Positions 44,807 through 52,205 of a stretch of 64,000 nucleotides of DNA are shown in pieces. The position numbers and the translations under genes are program-made. Source of the DNA: RCIO01 sp964629765 (GTDB lineage Bacteria > Pseudomonadota > Alphaproteobacteria > Rhizobiales > Rhizobiaceae); contig CAZVTK010000002.1 of assembly GCA_964629765.1 (NCBI GenBank), positions 62,001-126,000 on the forward strand, read 5' to 3'. Within the stretch, counting starts at the first letter, position 1, and each line of letters starts with the position of its first letter. Below the pieces are notes generated by a model. The model had not been told where the DNA came from. It was given only the letters and a program-made list of their open reading frames with translations, and made no database searches.

Positions 44807-45952
44807 ATGGATTTCCAACTCAGCCCCGACCAGGAGGCGCTGCGCGACGCCGTCGCCGACTTCCTGAACGATCGCTACGCCCCCGAGGGACGCAAGGCGC
44901 GCGAGGCCGACCCGCAATTCGCCGGCGCCTTCTGGCGCGAGGCATGCGCCATGGGCCTGACCGGCATCGCCCTCGATGCCGGTCTCGGCGGGCTCGGCCT
45001 GTCGCCGGTCGAGGCGATGATCGTCTACCAGCTTCTCGGCGCGAGCATGGTGCGCGAGCCCTTCCTGTGGGCGGATGCCGCGCAGCAGGCGATGGCGCGC
45101 GCCGGCACGCCGGAGCAGCAGCGGACCTGGCTTGCCCCGGTGACCGAAGGCGCGGCGGTCCTAGTGCTTGCCCATCGCGAGGAAGATGCGGGCGCGGATC
45201 TCGACCGGGTGGCGACGACGGCGACGGAAACCTCCGGCGGCTTCGCGCTGCGCGGCAGGAAGACGCTCGTCGCCGGCGCGGCGCTCGCCGGCGCCTTCCT
45301 CGTCTCCGCAAGGATCGACGGTGCCGGGGTGGAAGGCTTCGTCGTGCCCGCAGATGCGCCGGGCGTCACGGTCACGCGCTATACGCTGCTCGACGGCCGC
45401 GACGCCTGCGACCTGACCCTCGACGGCGCGGTGCTTCCGGCTTCCGCCCGCCTCGGCGCCGGAGCGGGCGAGGCCATCGCCTATGCGGTCGACTATCTCG
45501 TGCTCGGGCTCTGCGCCGAGCTCCTCGGCGCGGCCGACCGCGCGATCGAGGTGACGAAGACCTATCTGAAGACCCGGCATCAGTTCGGCCGGCCGATCGG
45601 CTCCTTCCAGGCATTGCAGCACCGCATGGCCGACATGCTCGTCGAATACGAGCAGTCGCTGTCGATCTTCCTGCGCGCGCTCTCGGTCCTCGACGGCGAC
45701 GCGGCCGCCCGGCGCAGCATGGCCGGCCTCGCCAAGGCGAAGGTCGGCGCGGCCGCCCGCATGGTCGCCGGCCAGGCCATCCAGCTCCACGGCGGCATCG
45801 GCGTCACGGAGGAATACGTGGCCGGCCAGATCTTCAAATGCGTCGTGACCGACGACATCCTCTACGGATCGCACCAGGACCACTACCGCCGCTACGCGCA
45901 GGCGCTCCGAAAAAACGCCGTTTCGGCGGCATCTGCGCATCAACGGGCTTGA
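44807..45952 (+). CDS. Acyl-CoA dehydrogenase-like protein, probable heteromer subunit 2
   Basis: Protein of 381 residues. The N-terminal helical domain (MDFQLSPDQEALRDAVADFL) and the C-terminal TRHQFGRPIGSFQALQHRMA and AGQAIQLHGGIGVTEEY are clear. The middle FAD-contacting strand region is degenerate and the end YGSHQDHYRRYAQAL lacks the common catalytic motif. Such partners are non-catalytic or share the FAD site in heterotetrameric dehydrogenases. GGAG 6 nt before ATG 44807. Its stop overlaps the -35 of the next promoter (operator site 11). Confidence 0.89.
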   Translation: MDFQLSPDQEALRDAVADFLNDRYAPEGRKAREADPQFAGAFWREACAMGLTGIALDAGLGGLGLSPVEAMIVYQLLGASMVREPFLWADAAQQAMARAGTPEQQRTWLAPVTEGAAVLVLAHREEDAGADLDRVATTATETSGGFALRGRKTLVAGAALAGAFLVSARIDGAGVEGFVVPADAPGVTVTRYTLLDGRDACDLTLDGAVLPASARLGAGAGEAIAYAVDYLVLGLCAELLGAADRAIEVTKTYLKTRHQFGRPIGSFQALQHRMADMLVEYEQSLSIFLRALSVLDGDAAARRSMAGLAKAKVGAAARMVAGQAIQLHGGIGVTEEYVAGQIFKCVVTDDILYGSHQDHYRRYAQALRKNAVSAASAHQRA

Positions 45953-45985
45953 CACCCGGGTATCATTGTCAAAGGATCAACCATT
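45949..45985 (+). promoter_or_regulatory. Promoter and GntR-type operator, site 11 (binding protein 3)
   Basis: TTGACA (45949-45954) overlaps the stop codon of the dehydrogenase gene. The operator AAAGGATCAACCATT is at 45971-45985, about 60 bp before the start at 46046. The -10 (AAGGAT at 17 bp) is weak. Confidence 0.68.
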
Positions 45986-46045
45986 GCTCCTATTGATGCA
46001 GGTTGCGGGCCGTTCCCGCGTGTGAATTGGACAAGGGAGGAAATC

Positions 46046-47122
46046 ATGATGAACAGCAGATACAGCAGGCGCAGCGCACTCGGGCTTCTGTCGGGCGCGG
46101 CGATCGGCGCGGCGGGCCTTCTGGGCACCCGCGGCATCGCCTCGGCGCAGGAAGACGCGGCGCTGGTGGCGGAAGCCAAGCGCGAAGGCCGCGTCGTGTG
46201 GTACACCACCAACGGGCTGGAGCTGTCGCAGAACGTCGCGCGGGCGTTCAGCGACAAATACGGGATCGGCGTCGAGATTTCCCGCTTCGTCGGCGCGTCG
46301 CAGTACCAGCGCTTCATGGAAGAGACGGCCGCCGGCCAGAACATCACCGATATCGTCAACATCTCCGACCGTCCGATGATGGTGTCGCTGGCGGATGAAG
46401 GCCATCTCGTGGAGTGGAAGGTTCCGACCCACGACCGGTTCCCCGAGCAGTTCCGCATCGGCGCGCATTCCTACGCGATCACCAAGACCGTCGCCTGCCT
46501 GATCTACAACGAGAACAAGGTCAGCGAGGAAGAAGCGCGCCTGCTCGAAGCGAGCTGGAAGAACGTGCTCGACCCGCGCTTCAAGGGCCGGTTCGCGGTG
46601 ACCAACCAGAAATCGGGCCTGGGCTATGCCGGCGTGCAGCTCATGAGCGGTCCGGACTTCCCGGGCGATTTCTTCGCCCAGGTGGCGGCGCAGAAGCCGG
46701 CCGTCTACAGCGACCTGCTGGTGCCGATCGACCGCGTCGTGGCCGGCGAGCACGACTTCACCTTCTGGAGCTGGGACGGCGGCGGCTCGAGCCGGCGCGC
46801 TGCGGGCGCTCCGGTGCGCTGGGTCTATCCGAAGCCCACGCCGGCCTTCGCCAACAACTTCTTCTCCGTCTCGGCGCATGCGCCGAACCCCAATGCCGGC
46901 CGCCTGTTCCTCAACTGGCTGGCCAGCGACGAAGGCGCCATCGTGTTGCAGGACCGCCTCGGCGGCTCGACCACGATCGAGGGCGTGCCCGACCAGCGCC
47001 CGTTCACGAAGGAGGCCTGGTTCAGGCCGATGACCGAGGTCTACGATGTCGACTTCGAGCGCTGGGCAGCCCGTTACGAGGAAGACTACAAACCCTGGAT
47101 CGACGCGCTGGCGACCATCTGA
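46046..47122 (+). CDS. ABC transporter substrate-binding protein, iron(III)/AfuA-type family (paralogue 3)
   Basis: Binding protein of 358 residues with a twin-arginine leader (SRRSALGLLSGAAIGAAG; cleavage near ASAQ). It is most similar to paralogue 1 at 12422: both have WYTTN, DIVNISDRPM, DPRFKGRFAVT, VPIDRVVAGEHDFTFWSWDG and GSTTIEG/GSATMVDGVPDQR. GGGAGG stands 5 nt before ATG 46046. An 11-bp stem hairpin follows the stop. It has its own operator-bearing promoter and is followed by the MaoC gene. Confidence 0.92.
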   Translation: MMNSRYSRRSALGLLSGAAIGAAGLLGTRGIASAQEDAALVAEAKREGRVVWYTTNGLELSQNVARAFSDKYGIGVEISRFVGASQYQRFMEETAAGQNITDIVNISDRPMMVSLADEGHLVEWKVPTHDRFPEQFRIGAHSYAITKTVACLIYNENKVSEEEARLLEASWKNVLDPRFKGRFAVTNQKSGLGYAGVQLMSGPDFPGDFFAQVAAQKPAVYSDLLVPIDRVVAGEHDFTFWSWDGGGSSRRAAGAPVRWVYPKPTPAFANNFFSVSAHAPNPNAGRLFLNWLASDEGAIVLQDRLGGSTTIEGVPDQRPFTKEAWFRPMTEVYDVDFERWAARYEEDYKPWIDALATI

Positions 47123-47128
47123 CGGCAT

Positions 47129-47154
47129 GCCTCCCGCCCCAACGGGCGGGAGGC
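47129..47154 (+). terminator. Hairpin downstream of binding-protein gene 3
   Basis: GCCTCCCGCCC / GGGCGGGAGGC, an 11-bp perfect stem with a 4-nt loop (CAAC), 7 bp after the stop, followed by TCCTTCCC. It resembles a terminator or 3'-protecting structure and parallels the hairpin after binding protein 2. Confidence 0.65.
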
Positions 47155-47177
47155 TCCTTCCCGCGACCGGAGCCGCA

Positions 47178-47633
47178 ATGCTTGAAGTAGACTATCCGCG
47201 CGACCTCAAGGCCCATGTCGGCGCGCGCCTCGGCACCAGCGACTGGCTGCTGATCGACCAGAAGCTGATCGACCGCTTCGCCGACGTGACGGGCGACCGC
47301 CAGTGGATCCACGTCGACGTCGCGCGCGCGAAAGCGGAGATGCCGGAAGGGCGCACGCTGGCCCACGGCTATCTGCTGCTGTCGCTCCTGCCCACCTTCA
47401 CGCCCGGCCTGCTGAGGATCAGGCACCGCAAGAGCGCGCTCAACTACGGGCTGAACCGGGTCCGGTTCACCTCGCCGGTGCAGGTCGATTCGCGCGTGCG
47501 CGTGACGCAGACCCTCAAGAGCGTGACCGTGGAGGCCGCGCGCACGCAGGCGATCTTCGAATCCGTCATGGAGCTCGAAGGCGCCCCGCGCCCGGCGATG
47601 ATTGCCGAGACGGTCACGCTGTTCCTGGAATAG
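47178..47633 (+). CDS. MaoC-like (R)-specific enoyl-CoA hydratase
   Basis: Hot-dog-fold protein of 151 residues. The hydratase catalytic motif is seen as VTGDRQWIHVDVARAKAE with Asp and His five residues apart, followed by TLAHGYLLLSLLP. It hydrates 2-enoyl-CoA to (R)-3-hydroxyacyl-CoA, which suits the SDR-type dehydrogenase at 38717. GGAG lies 5 nt before ATG 47178. Its last 20 bp overlap the 3' end of the antisense AMP-ligase gene, so the two transcripts converge. Confidence 0.92.
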   Translation: MLEVDYPRDLKAHVGARLGTSDWLLIDQKLIDRFADVTGDRQWIHVDVARAKAEMPEGRTLAHGYLLLSLLPTFTPGLLRIRHRKSALNYGLNRVRFTSPVQVDSRVRVTQTLKSVTVEAARTQAIFESVMELEGAPRPAMIAETVTLFLE

Positions 47634-49248
47634 CGGCCGCCCCGCCGCTGTCCGTGCGGGCCGCCCGCGCCTCGCGGTCCCAGCAGTCGCCGGTCACGCC
47701 TTCCGCCTTGAGCCGGTGCTTCTCGACCCGCTCGCTCGGCGTCTTGGGCAGCGACGCGCGGAAGGCGATGTAGCGCGGCACGGCAAACGCCGCGAGGCGC
47801 GCGGCGCACCACTCCGCGAGTTCCGCCGCGGACAGGCGGGCGCCCGGTTGCAGCACGATGACGGCCTTCACCTCCTCCTCGCCCAGTTCGGACGGGACGC
47901 CGACCACGCAGGATTCGGAGACGGCCGGATGGGCGTTGATCACCGCCTCGACCTCGAAGGACGAGATGTTCTCGCCGCGCCGCCGCAGCGCCTGCTTCCT
48001 GCGGTCGACGAAGTAGAAATAGCCCTCGGCATCGACATGGCCGAGATCGCCGGTGTGCACCCACAGGTTGCGGAAAAGCTCGAGCGTCGCCTCCGGCATG
48101 CCGTCATAGCCGGCGGTGCCGAGAAAGGGCCGCTGCGGGCGGGCGACGATCTCGCCGACGACGCCCGGCGGCACGGGATTGTCGTCGTCGTCGACCACCC
48201 GGACGTCCCATCCGGTGATGGGCTTGCCGCACGAGCCGACCTTCGGGCTGTCGAACGGATTGACCAGACAGACCGCGCACTCCGTCGCGCCGTAGCCTTC
48301 CAGCAGCTTCGTGTTGAAACGCTGCTCGAAGGCGCGGTGCAGGTGCGTGGGTGCGGCCGCCCCGACCATGAGGCGCAGGGGATTGTCGGCGTCGTCCTCG
48401 CGCGGCGGCTGCTTCATCAGGGTCGGCAGGATGCTGCCGATATATTTCGCCGACGTGCATTCGTGCTTGCGGCACTCGTCCATCATGCGGCTGGCGGAGA
48501 ACCGCGTGCCCACCACCGCGCGCGCATCGGCCAGAAGCGCCGGGCCCACCGTCGTGCCGCGCGCGCTGACATGGAACAGCGGCAGCGCCGCGTAGAGCAC
48601 GTCGTCCTCGGTGTAGCGCGCATAGGCCACGGCCGCCGACCAGATCTCGTACCAGTAATTGTGGCTGATGGTGACGCCCTTGGACAGGCCGGTCGTGCCC
48701 GAGGTGAAGATGATGGTGGAAAGGTCGCGATGACGCGCCCGCAGCGGCGGCGGCGTCGAGCCCAGCGCAACAAGCGTGGCGTAGTCCAGCGCGGTCATTC
48801 CCGGAAAGGCGGGCAGAGGCGCCGGCGCGGCGTCGCGGCGCAGCACGACGACGTGCCTCACCTCCGGCAGGCGTTCGGCGATCTCGGCAATCACCGGCAG
48901 ATGGTCCTGATGGGCCACCAGCGCCACGCAGCGCGTGCGGGTGATCTGGTGGACGAGGCCGTCGCCGCGCTGCGCGGTGTTGATCGGCACGTCGACCGCA
49001 CCGAGGCGGTTGAGGCCCCACCAGGCGAAGAGCTGCTCGGCGCAGTTGGGCATCATCAGCGCCACCCGGTCGCCCGGCCGGATGCCGAGCGCGGCCGCGC
49101 CATGGGCGAAGCGGTGCATGGCGTCGACGATCTCGCCGAGCGCGAGATCGGTGCCGGCGACCGAGAGCGCCTTCCGATAAGGAGCCCTCAGCGCCTTATC
49201 CTCGATGATAGCCGGCAGGACGCGCTCCGACTGGGCGTATTCGCTCAT
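47614..49248 (-). CDS. AMP-forming acyl-CoA ligase (CaiC/FadD-like)
   Basis: Adenylating enzyme of 544 residues activating a carboxylic acid with ATP and CoA. The P-loop TIIFTSGTTGLSKGV, the A5 motif LLEGYGATECAV, HTGDLGHVD and ALRRRGENISSFEVEAVI are intact, and the C-terminal catalytic lysine occurs in LPKTPSERVEKHRLK. The start is uncertain: ATG 49248 fits the family best; TTG 49305 is possible; an ATG at 49374 coincides with the operator and is unlikely. Expressed from its own promoter with operator site 12. It probably provides the entry step for an imported acid. Confidence 0.9.
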   Translation of the reverse strand: MSEYAQSERVLPAIIEDKALRAPYRKALSVAGTDLALGEIVDAMHRFAHGAAALGIRPGDRVALMMPNCAEQLFAWWGLNRLGAVDVPINTAQRGDGLVHQITRTRCVALVAHQDHLPVIAEIAERLPEVRHVVVLRRDAAPAPLPAFPGMTALDYATLVALGSTPPPLRARHRDLSTIIFTSGTTGLSKGVTISHNYWYEIWSAAVAYARYTEDDVLYAALPLFHVSARGTTVGPALLADARAVVGTRFSASRMMDECRKHECTSAKYIGSILPTLMKQPPREDDADNPLRLMVGAAAPTHLHRAFEQRFNTKLLEGYGATECAVCLVNPFDSPKVGSCGKPITGWDVRVVDDDDNPVPPGVVGEIVARPQRPFLGTAGYDGMPEATLELFRNLWVHTGDLGHVDAEGYFYFVDRRKQALRRRGENISSFEVEAVINAHPAVSESCVVGVPSELGEEEVKAVIVLQPGARLSAAELAEWCAARLAAFAVPRYIAFRASLPKTPSERVEKHRLKAEGVTGDCWDREARAARTDSGGAAAIPGTA

Positions 49249-49587
49249 CCGCCATGTCCGCCACTTGCGCTCGTGGCGGGCGAACTTGTCTTTCCATCTG
49301 CTCAATCGACGTCTCTTCGGTCCCGCATCCGGCGCGTTGCGCGAGGCTTCTAAATGGATCAATGGTTGGACCATAAAGAAGGAATGACGAACTCGTCAAA
49401 TGCTTTCACGGATTTTCCGAGGGCGGCGATGTCGTTCGGCTTCGCGCCGGGCCGACGGCGCGCCAACGCTGCGCATGTTCGACCGGCTCCGCCTTGAGCG
49501 CTGTATCGAGCGTCGGTTGAGGGCCGGTTCCGTTTCTGTTGAGAGCGGCCGCGCGGTTCGGGGCCCCGGTTGCCCCGAAGCTGCCTT
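49249..49587. other. Intergenic region between the ligase and ferredoxin reductase genes
   Basis: The left part carries the ligase leader and promoter with operator site 12. At 49557-49579 there is a hairpin (TTCGGGGC / GCCCCGAA, 8-bp stem) just after the stop of the reductase gene, probably its 3' end structure. Between 49400 and 49556 no supported gene is seen; a minus-strand open frame there lacks a start signal. This is the border between the GntR regulon and the MocR-adjacent block. Confidence 0.6.
49361..49399 (-). promoter_or_regulatory. Promoter and GntR-type operator, site 12 (AMP-ligase)
   Basis: On the minus strand TTGACG (49399-49394), 17-bp spacer, TTATGG (49376-49371), with the palindrome ATGGTCCAACCAT (49374-49362) covering the -10. 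This is the same geometry as site 4. Confidence 0.8.
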
Positions 49588-50790
49588 CTATAGGGACTCG
49601 GTGCGGGCCGCGGCCTTCTCGATTATCCATGACGGGATCGGCATTCCGTTTCGCTGGGCCCTGCGCAGCTCCGATACGGCGCGCCCGAAATTCACGGCCT
49701 CCGCGCCGACCAGCCGCCCCGTCCCGTCCACCCCGACGCGCAGCCAGCTCGAGGACGCCGGGTCGCCGACGTGAAGATACCGGCAGGCGTTCCGAGGCAG
49801 GCCGAGACATTGAATATTGGTGTCGAACTGATCGGACCAGAACCAGGGCATCTCGTTGAATGAAGCCTCGATGCCAACCATGTTCTTGGCGGCGACGATC
49901 GCCTGAGACGAGGCCGAGCTCCACGATTCCGTCCGAATGCGCAGGCCGTCTTCCCCGATCGGATAGTTCGTCACCTCACCCGCGGCATAGATATCCTCGT
50001 CGGCGGTTCGGCAGCGTCGATCGACGGTGATGCCGTCAGCCACCTCGAGTCCGCACTCCATGGCCAGCGATACGTTGGGTGCCACGCCGATGCCGACGAC
50101 GGCGATATCGGCCCGGATGTCGCGGTCGCCGCAGCGGAGCAAAATCCCGTCCGCGTCCTCGCGGGCTTCTTCCAGCCTGGCGCCGAGCATGATTTCGGCC
50201 CCGCGACCGACGAACATGTTGTAGACGAAATCCGCCAGAAAGGCGGTGGCGCTGCGCAGCAGAAGCGCCGGCTGCGCTTCCAGGATGCTGACCTTGCACC
50301 CCTGCTGGAGCGCCGCCGCCGCGACCTCGAGCCCGACATAGCCGCCTCCGATCACGGCTACCCGACAGCCGTCCCGCAATCTCCGGCGGAGCCTCACCGC
50401 ATCGGCCAGCGTGCGCAGATAGAATATGCGGTCGGGGCCGACATCCGGCAGCGCCAGCCGCCGCAGCGCGGAGCCGGTCGCCAGCAGCAATTTCCGATAG
50501 GTTACCGACGACCCGTCCGACAGCGCTAGCTTCTTCTTCTCGCGATCGATCGCCTGGGCGGTCACGCCTTCCGTAAGCTCCACACCGCCGTCGTATATCC
50601 GGGACTGTCCCAAGGTCGGATCCGGCGGTTGGGACGCCGTCAGAAACTCCTTCGACAGCCGCGGCCGCTCGTAAGGCAATCCAAGCTCCGCATTCACGAC
50701 CCGTATGCGTCGATGCGGCGCCAACTGGCGAATCGTGGACGCGGCTTGATGCCCGGCAATTCCCCCGCCGACTATTACGATGTCATCCAT
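49588..50790 (-). CDS. NAD(P)H-dependent ferredoxin reductase (Rieske-oxygenase/P450 type)
   Basis: FAD protein of 400 residues with DIVIVGGGIAGHQAASTIRQ (FAD), RPRLSKEFLTASQP, VAVIGGGYVGLEVAAAALQ (NAD) and DIYAAGEVTNYPIG. It is similar in plan to 1500-2780 but clearly a different subfamily. It probably supplies electrons to one of the Rieske proteins at 59960-60804. The start is taken at ATG 50790 (MDDIVIVGG); upstream ATGs at 50802 and 50826-region have no clear ribosome site. It is the last gene of the minus-strand set aldehyde dehydrogenase - D-threonine-aldolase-like - reductase. Confidence 0.9.
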   Translation of the reverse strand: MDDIVIVGGGIAGHQAASTIRQLAPHRRIRVVNAELGLPYERPRLSKEFLTASQPPDPTLGQSRIYDGGVELTEGVTAQAIDREKKKLALSDGSSVTYRKLLLATGSALRRLALPDVGPDRIFYLRTLADAVRLRRRLRDGCRVAVIGGGYVGLEVAAAALQQGCKVSILEAQPALLLRSATAFLADFVYNMFVGRGAEIMLGARLEEAREDADGILLRCGDRDIRADIAVVGIGVAPNVSLAMECGLEVADGITVDRRCRTADEDIYAAGEVTNYPIGEDGLRIRTESWSSASSQAIVAAKNMVGIEASFNEMPWFWSDQFDTNIQCLGLPRNACRYLHVGDPASSSWLRVGVDGTGRLVGAEAVNFGRAVSELRRAQRNGMPIPSWIIEKAAARTESL

Positions 50791-50939
50791 ATTGAGCCGC
50801 ATTGCCAATGTATCATTCTTTACCAATCCATATCCAGATTATATGGGAGAATATAAAGTATTACATTTTCATCAATATCGTATAGCGGTATGATACTAGA
50901 ATAATTTAGAGAACCAGAAGCTTATTTTATATATGCGGG

Positions 50940-52103
50940 TCAATATCCTTTTCCCCTGGCTGAAATCGGCCACACCGCTTCCACTTTGCCGTTGCGCACG
51001 CCGACATACCAGTCGTGCAAATTGCAGGTGGGGTCGCAATGACCGGGCACCAGACGCAGCTTCTCATTGATTTTCAGGACGCCGGCCGGATCCTCTATGA
51101 ACCCGTGCTCGTCGCTGCATTTGACGTATCTCAGGCCGTCGCGGCCGAAGACGAGCGGCAAGCCGCTATCGACGGTATGGGCCTTGAGCCCCGCATCGCA
51201 TATCGCCATGTCGGGCCTCACATGGCTCATGATCGAGGTCAGCAGGAACAGCGCATTCGTCCATTCGTCCTGGTCGAGACGCCTGCCGGTCCGATCCAGG
51301 ATGCGCCCGTAGTCGGCGTCCATGAATGCGTAGGAACCGCATTGCAGCTCGTTGAACGTGCCCGAGCCGGATTCGAAATAATAGGAACCCGTGCCGCCGC
51401 CGGACACCAGTTCCGGCGCAAGACCTGACGCCGTCAGGCTGGCGACGATGCCGGCGACATGCGCGGCGGCAATATCGAACATCGCCTGTCGATCCTCATA
51501 CTTGTCGACATGCTGTACAGAGCCCTGATAGGCTTGGATGCCCGAGAAGCGCAGGTTGGGCGCGGCATCGACAGTCTTGGCGATCGCCACCGCCTCCTCG
51601 GCAGTCTTCACCCCGCACCGCCGCGCGCCGCAGTCGATCTCGACGAGGCATTCTATCGTCGTGCCATGACGTCGCGCCGCGGCAGACAGTTCAGGCACAT
51701 TCGCGGGATCATCGACGCAGACGATGATGCGCGCGCCCAATCTGGGCAGGCGGGCAAGCCGGTCGATCTTGACCGGATCGCGCACCTCGTTCGAAACCAG
51801 AATATCGGCTACGCCCGCCCGCGCGAAAACCTCGGCTTCGGAAACCTTCTGACAGCAAACGCCGACGGCGCCGCCCAACTCGATCTGGAGTTGCAGGATA
51901 TCGACGGACCTATGCATCTTCCCATGGGCGCGGTGGCGCATGCCATGCTTCCTGGCATAGTCGCCCATCTTCCTGATGTTCCGTTCCAGGGCATCGAGAT
52001 CGAGAATGAGGCACGGGGTCTGTATGTCGGCCTCGTCCATGCCGGGCAGCGCAGGAATGTCGTAGCCGACTTCACAGGCGGCGAAATCCGCATGCATGTT
52101 CAT
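50940..52103 (-). CDS. PLP-dependent D-threonine aldolase/3-hydroxyaspartate aldolase-like enzyme
   Basis: Protein of 387 residues of the alanine-racemase-fold DSD1/D-TA family. It has DIQTPCLILDLDALERNI and RAHGKMHRSVDI with the PLP lysine, GVKTAEEAVAIA, GGGTGSYYFESGSGTFNELQ and, near the C-terminus, the metal-binding VPGHCDPTCNLHDWYVG (His and Cys). It cleaves or dehydrates D-3-hydroxy amino acids. GGAGA 6 nt before ATG 52103 sets the start. An aldehyde product would suit the adjacent aldehyde dehydrogenase. It suggests that the block-3 substrate carries an amino-acid-like part. Confidence 0.88.
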   Translation of the reverse strand: MNMHADFAACEVGYDIPALPGMDEADIQTPCLILDLDALERNIRKMGDYARKHGMRHRAHGKMHRSVDILQLQIELGGAVGVCCQKVSEAEVFARAGVADILVSNEVRDPVKIDRLARLPRLGARIIVCVDDPANVPELSAAARRHGTTIECLVEIDCGARRCGVKTAEEAVAIAKTVDAAPNLRFSGIQAYQGSVQHVDKYEDRQAMFDIAAAHVAGIVASLTASGLAPELVSGGGTGSYYFESGSGTFNELQCGSYAFMDADYGRILDRTGRRLDQDEWTNALFLLTSIMSHVRPDMAICDAGLKAHTVDSGLPLVFGRDGLRYVKCSDEHGFIEDPAGVLKINEKLRLVPGHCDPTCNLHDWYVGVRNGKVEAVWPISARGKGY

Positions 52104-52205
52104 CAATACTCTCCTTGGAGGCAACTATATTTAATTATTCGCACCCTCAAAAAGATCTGTATAATGATGCCCCATGCAGAACGATAGACGGATATCGAAA
52201 GGTCC

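Noticed and set aside
49406..49924. Minus-strand open frame across the ligase-reductase gap
   Set aside because: Arg/Gly-rich, no ribosome site, runs through the reductase gene in another frame and has no family resemblance; it might be an old remnant but nothing supports that.
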